This document shows positions 6,904 to 9,087 of a DNA stretch of 9,087 nucleotides, in pieces (positions within the stretch are counted from its first letter, which is position 1; each line of letters begins with the position of its first letter). The stretch spans positions 1-9,087 of the forward strand of contig JADLDQ010000113.1 of assembly GCA_020846575.1 (NCBI GenBank), given 5' to 3'. The position numbers and the translations under genes are program-made. The notes beneath the pieces are model-generated. The model was not told the origin of the DNA. It saw only the letters and a list, made by a program, of their open reading frames with translations, and ran no database searches. This stretch comes from Burkholderiales bacterium. Lineage in GTDB: Bacteria; Pseudomonadota; Gammaproteobacteria; Burkholderiales; SG8-39.

Positions 6904-7731
6904 TCAGGCGTCCGCCTGCAGCATCGCGTCCGCGGGCGGCCGCCAGCGCAGCAGGAAGCGCTCCAGCGCGTTGACCAGCCAGTTGCCGAGGAAGACGATG
7001 CAGGTCGTCGCCGCCAGCGCGACGAAGATGCCGGTGGTGTCGTAGTTCATCGCGCGCAGCTGCACCAGGTAGCCCAGGCCGCGGTTGGCCGAAATCAGCT
7101 CGGCGATCACCGCCCCGCCGATGGAATAGGGCATGGCGATGCGAAGGCCGGTGAAGATGTAGGGCACCGCGCCCGGGAACACGATGTGGCGCGCCACGGC
7201 GTGCTCGTTCGCGTCCATCACCTGCGCCATCTGCACCAGGCGCGTGTCCAGGGCGCGAATGCCGGAAAGGGTCGAGAAGTACACGATGAAGAACACGGTG
7301 ACCCCGACCAGCGCGACCTTCGATTCGATGCCGATGCCGAACCACAGGATGAACAGCGGCGCGAGCGCGAGCTTGGGCGCGCCGTAGCCGCCCACCATGA
7401 AGGGGTCGAGGATGGCGGTCATGACCGGCATGCGGCGCAGCGCGAACGGCAGCGCCGCTGCCGGGATGCCGCCCACCAGGAAGCCGATCGCCGCCTCGCC
7501 GGCGGTGTAGGACGCGTGCAGCAGCAGCTCGCCGCTCGCCAGGCCGCGGAACAAGCCCGCGAGCGTGGCGAGCGGCGAGCTGATCCAGTAGGTGCCCAGC
7601 CACAAGCTCAGCACCTGCCAGAGCGCGAGCAGGAACACCAGCTCCAGGGCCTGGTCCAGGCGCTGCGAGCGCCGCTGGGCCGCGGGCGCGGGAACGGCGC
7701 CGCCGGTTTCGACTTCGCTTCGCCTCGCCAT
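6904..7731 (-). CDS. ABC transporter permease, NitT/TauT (SsuC/TauC) family, first permease of the operon
   Basis: 275 residues from ATG 7731-7729. This start is chosen because a strong GAGGAGGAGG Shine-Dalgarno (7742-7733, minus strand) lies directly before it. The frame is open to an ATG at 7794, which has no such site and adds an unrelated leader. After a polar N-terminus of about 28 residues come hydrophobic segments at about 29-47, 78-97, 104-131, 137-156, 187-211 and 233-251. The EAA-type loop is MDANEHAVARHIVFPG at 172-187, and the family stretch PKLALAPLFILWFG is at 119-132. It is the first gene of the minus-strand permease-ATPase-permease operon and diverges from the binding-protein gene across 127 bases. 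It probably pairs with the second permease rather than with itself. Confidence 0.94.
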   Translation of the reverse strand: MARRSEVETGGAVPAPAAQRRSQRLDQALELVFLLALWQVLSLWLGTYWISSPLATLAGLFRGLASGELLLHASYTAGEAAIGFLVGGIPAAALPFALRRMPVMTAILDPFMVGGYGAPKLALAPLFILWFGIGIESKVALVGVTVFFIVYFSTLSGIRALDTRLVQMAQVMDANEHAVARHIVFPGAVPYIFTGLRIAMPYSIGGAVIAELISANRGLGYLVQLRAMNYDTTGIFVALAATTCIVFLGNWLVNALERFLLRWRPPADAMLQADA

Positions 7732-7756
7732 GCCTCCTCCTCGCGGCGTGCCGCGC

Positions 7757-7785
7757 TTGCCCCGGTACAACGCCTGGATTACAGT
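7757..7785 (+). promoter_or_regulatory. Candidate sigma70-type promoter for the binding-protein gene
   Basis: TTGCCC (7757-7762) and TACAGT (7780-7785) each match four of six consensus bases and are separated by exactly 17 bases. Transcription would begin near 7792 and leave a leader of about 65 bases before ATG 7859. The TTGCCC hexamer has an inverted match, GGGCAA, at 7789-7794, so the two arms bracket the promoter. Prediction by eye only. Confidence 0.4.
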
Positions 7786-7793
7786 GCCGGGCA

Positions 7794-7822
7794 ATTGTCA
7801 GTGCCCCGCGCAGAAAATTCAA
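7794..7822 (-). promoter_or_regulatory. Candidate sigma70-type promoter for the permease-ATPase-permease operon
   Basis: Read on the minus strand, TTGAAT (7822-7817) and GACAAT (7799-7794) are 17 bases apart and each match four of six consensus bases. A start near 7787 would leave a leader of about 55 bases before ATG 7731. Its -10 hexamer falls at the predicted start point of the opposite promoter, so the two would compete or be co-regulated. The direct repeat CAGTGCC at 7782-7788 and 7799-7805 lies across both and is a possible operator. Prediction by eye only. Confidence 0.35.
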
Positions 7823-7846
7823 CCCGATCCAAACCCGCCCGCGTGC

Positions 7847-7853
7847 AAGGAGG
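7847..7853 (+). promoter_or_regulatory. Strong ribosome binding site of the substrate-binding protein gene
   Basis: AAGGAGG is a near-perfect Shine-Dalgarno sequence, 5 bases before ATG 7859. It decides the start: the frame is open to an ATG at 7592, but that lies inside the oppositely oriented permease gene, and only the 7859 start puts a signal peptide at the N-terminus. Confidence 0.85.
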
Positions 7854-7858
7854 AAGGT

Positions 7859-8869
7859 ATGGCGTCCGCCTGGAAGTCCGCCGCTGCAGTCCTGACCGCA
7901 GCCCTCGTGTGCACCCCGCAGCCGGCGCGGTCGGCCGATATCAACATCGTGTTCGCCGTCCCCGCCCAGACGCTCACCTTCAGCGCGATCTTCGTTGCCC
8001 AGGACGCCGGCTTTTTCGCCAAGGAAGGTCTCAAGGTCGAACTGCGCAACCTCGTCGGGGTCAACTCGAACAACGCCGTGATCGCCGGCAGCGCCGACTT
8101 CAGCACCGGCACCGCGGCCACGTTCCTGCGCGCCGCGGCGCAGGGCCAGCGCATGTTCGCCATCGCCAACATGGTGGACCGGCCGCTGGTGGAACTGGTG
8201 CTGCGCAGGGACGTCGCAGCCGCGGCGGGGATCACCGGCGCCTCGCCGTTCATCGAGCGGGCCAAGGCGCTCAAGGGCAAGACCGTCGCCATCCAGGGCG
8301 TGGGCAGCATCGTGCACGCCATGCAGCGGCTGGTCGCGAACAAGGCGGGGCTCGACCCGGACAAGGACATGCGCATCGCGCCCATGGATCCCCCGGCCAT
8401 GCTCCCGGCGCTGCGCAAGAAGGCCGTCGACGGCTTCGCCACCTCGCTGCCCTTCACCACGCAGGCGGTGGTGGAGGGCGACGCCATCATGCTGGCGAGC
8501 GGCATCGCCGGCGACCTGCCCGAGTACCTGCCGTTTTCCTACCTGGTGCTCTATACCCGGCCCGAGGTGTGCCGCAGCGAGCGCGACAAGTGCGTGCGCA
8601 TGGCCCGCGCCTTCAAGGGGGCTGCGCAGTTCATCCAGGAGCGGCCCGGCGACACGCTCGAGGTCCTGAAGAAGCGCTTCCCGCGCCTGGACCCCAAGCT
8701 GCTCGCCGCCGCCTGGGAGATGGTGCGCAAGGCGCATACGGCGGACTTGAGGATCACGGACCCGGGCTTCATCAATGCGCAGAAGTTCAGCCTCGACGCG
8801 GGCCTGCTCGAACCCAAGCTCATGCTCAGGGATTTCAAGGGGCTCTACACCGACGAATTCGCGAAGTGA
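7859..8869 (+). CDS. Periplasmic substrate-binding protein of a NitT/TauT-type ABC importer (SsuA/NMT1-like)
   Basis: 336 residues. The N-terminus (WK, then a hydrophobic run from Ala8 to Cys18) is a Sec signal peptide, most likely cleaved after Ala23-Arg24-Ser25. Cys18 lacks a lipobox (it follows Val). The mature part begins with a type II periplasmic-binding fold: an INIVFAVPAQTLTF strand, then AIFVAQDAGFFAKEGLKVEL, the hallmark of SsuA/TauA/ThiY (NMT1) proteins. GSADFSTGTAATFLRAAAQG and LKGKTVAIQGVGS follow, the usual second-lobe entry. It should capture a small anionic substrate (sulfonate, taurine, nitrate, pyrimidine or aromatic acid in known relatives) and hand it to the divergently encoded permeases. 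The ligand cannot be told from sequence. It is co-oriented with the BKACE gene 102 bases downstream. Confidence 0.93.
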   Translation: MASAWKSAAAVLTAALVCTPQPARSADINIVFAVPAQTLTFSAIFVAQDAGFFAKEGLKVELRNLVGVNSNNAVIAGSADFSTGTAATFLRAAAQGQRMFAIANMVDRPLVELVLRRDVAAAAGITGASPFIERAKALKGKTVAIQGVGSIVHAMQRLVANKAGLDPDKDMRIAPMDPPAMLPALRKKAVDGFATSLPFTTQAVVEGDAIMLASGIAGDLPEYLPFSYLVLYTRPEVCRSERDKCVRMARAFKGAAQFIQERPGDTLEVLKKRFPRLDPKLLAAAWEMVRKAHTADLRITDPGFINAQKFSLDAGLLEPKLMLRDFKGLYTDEFAK

Positions 8870-8870
8870 G

Positions 8871-8923
8871 GCGCGCGAGCGCGCATCGCGCCTGCGCGCG
8901 AGCGCGCATCGCGCGCAGGCGCG
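8871..8923. repeat. 21-base direct repeat and perfect 15-bp-stem hairpin downstream of the binding-protein gene
   Basis: Bases 8887-8901 pair perfectly with 8909-8923 around a 7-base loop (GCGCGCA), giving a 15-bp stem that is almost all G-C. The same stretch carries a 21-base direct repeat (8871-8891 and 8894-8914). It begins 17 bases after the SBP stop and ends 48 bases before the next start. No T run follows at once; only TTCTTT at 8939-8944 after a small GGGCCC dyad. It could be a partial terminator or a 3' mRNA-stabilising stem that lets the binding protein be made in excess over the downstream enzyme, a common arrangement in ABC importer operons. Confidence 0.75.
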
Positions 8924-8971
8924 CATGATCGGGCCCGGTTCTTTCGCCGCCAGGCGGTATGAGGTCGCACC

Positions 8972-9087
8972 ATGGACAAACTGATCGTAACGGTCGCACC
9001 GACCAGCAACTTTCACGGCAAGGAGGCGAATCCGGCTCTGCCCTTCAGCCCGCGCGAGGTCGCCGACGCGGTTCACGAATGCTGGAA
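8972..9087 (+). CDS. Beta-keto acid cleavage enzyme (BKACE, DUF849 family), 3' partial
   Basis: Thirty-eight residues are visible before the window ends. The start MDKLIVTVAPTSNFHGKEAN, followed by PALPFSPREVADAVHECW, matches the first strand and helix of BKACE/DUF849 proteins (typically MxKLIIT.A.TG...t.e.NP.lP.tPeEIa.ea..c). GAGG at 8961-8964 is a fitting ribosome binding site. Characterised members (for example 3-keto-5-aminohexanoate cleavage enzyme, Kce) condense a beta-keto acid with acetyl-CoA and split it into acetoacetate and a new CoA ester, using zinc bound by a His-x-His motif. That motif lies beyond the window. The gene probably shares a transcript with the binding-protein gene, linking the importer to catabolism. 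Family call rests on a short stretch; substrate unknown. Confidence 0.78.
   Translation, partial: MDKLIVTVAPTSNFHGKEANPALPFSPREVADAVHECW

Noticed and set aside
7859..7930. Lipoprotein signal at Cys18 of the binding protein
   Set aside because: The residue before Cys is Val, not Gly/Ala/Ser, and a conventional Sec cleavage site (Ala-Arg-Ser) follows seven residues later.
5878..8928. A plus-strand open frame of 1016 codons
   Set aside because: It is antisense to the three transporter genes and out of frame with the binding-protein gene, with Arg/Ala/Gly-rich low-complexity translation and no family motif.
5288..9076. A single open frame of 1262 codons on the minus strand
   Set aside because: Only its last 272 codons (5288-6106) encode a recognisable protein. 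The rest lies out of frame across the ATPase and first permease genes and antisense to the binding-protein gene, and is open only because stop codons are rare at this GC content.

Overview
The window is very GC-rich (by eye about 70%), densely coding and organised in short, tightly overlapping operons. Gene content (a CoxMSL-type molybdenum hydroxylase, a NitT/TauT-type ABC importer, an aryl-acid ligase and a BKACE/DUF849 enzyme) fits an environmental, metabolically versatile proteobacterium. Betaproteobacteria/Burkholderiales is my best guess, but nothing in the window fixes the taxon. I see no tRNA, rRNA, CRISPR array, transposase or integrase.

Layout. (1) Bases 1-5136, plus strand: the C-terminal part of an FAD subunit, a [2Fe-2S] subunit and a molybdopterin subunit, joined by 4- and 8-base overlaps, then an EntE-like aryl-acid adenylating enzyme 43 bases downstream. 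(2) Bases 5137-5287: a convergent intergenic gap with a GC-rich dyad and a minisatellite-like array of 23-base units that runs up to the stop codon of the opposing gene. (3) Bases 5288-7731, minus strand: permease, ATPase and second permease of one ABC importer, with 3-base gap and 4-base overlap. (4) Bases 7732-7858: a divergent control region with a plausible sigma70-type promoter for each direction. (5) Bases 7859-8869, plus strand: the periplasmic substrate-binding protein of the importer. (6) Bases 8870-8971: a spacer holding a perfect 15-bp-stem hairpin. (7) Base 8972 to the edge: the N-terminus of a beta-keto acid cleavage enzyme (BKACE).

How they may work together (inference): the binding protein and ABC importer bring in a small anionic, probably (hetero)aromatic, acid. 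The ligase activates it to an acyl-adenylate and possibly a CoA thioester. The molybdenum hydroxylase adds a hydroxyl from water to the ring, and the BKACE enzyme acts on a beta-keto acid produced later. The closest described logic I know is 2-furoyl-CoA catabolism (HmfABC plus HmfD). The most striking oddity is in the large subunit: the position of the family's catalytic glutamate reads as glutamine (Q724). Its surrounding motif looks like 4-hydroxybenzoyl-CoA reductase HcrA, yet the FAD subunit lacks the 4Fe-4S insertion of HcrB. The substrate cannot be read from the sequence.
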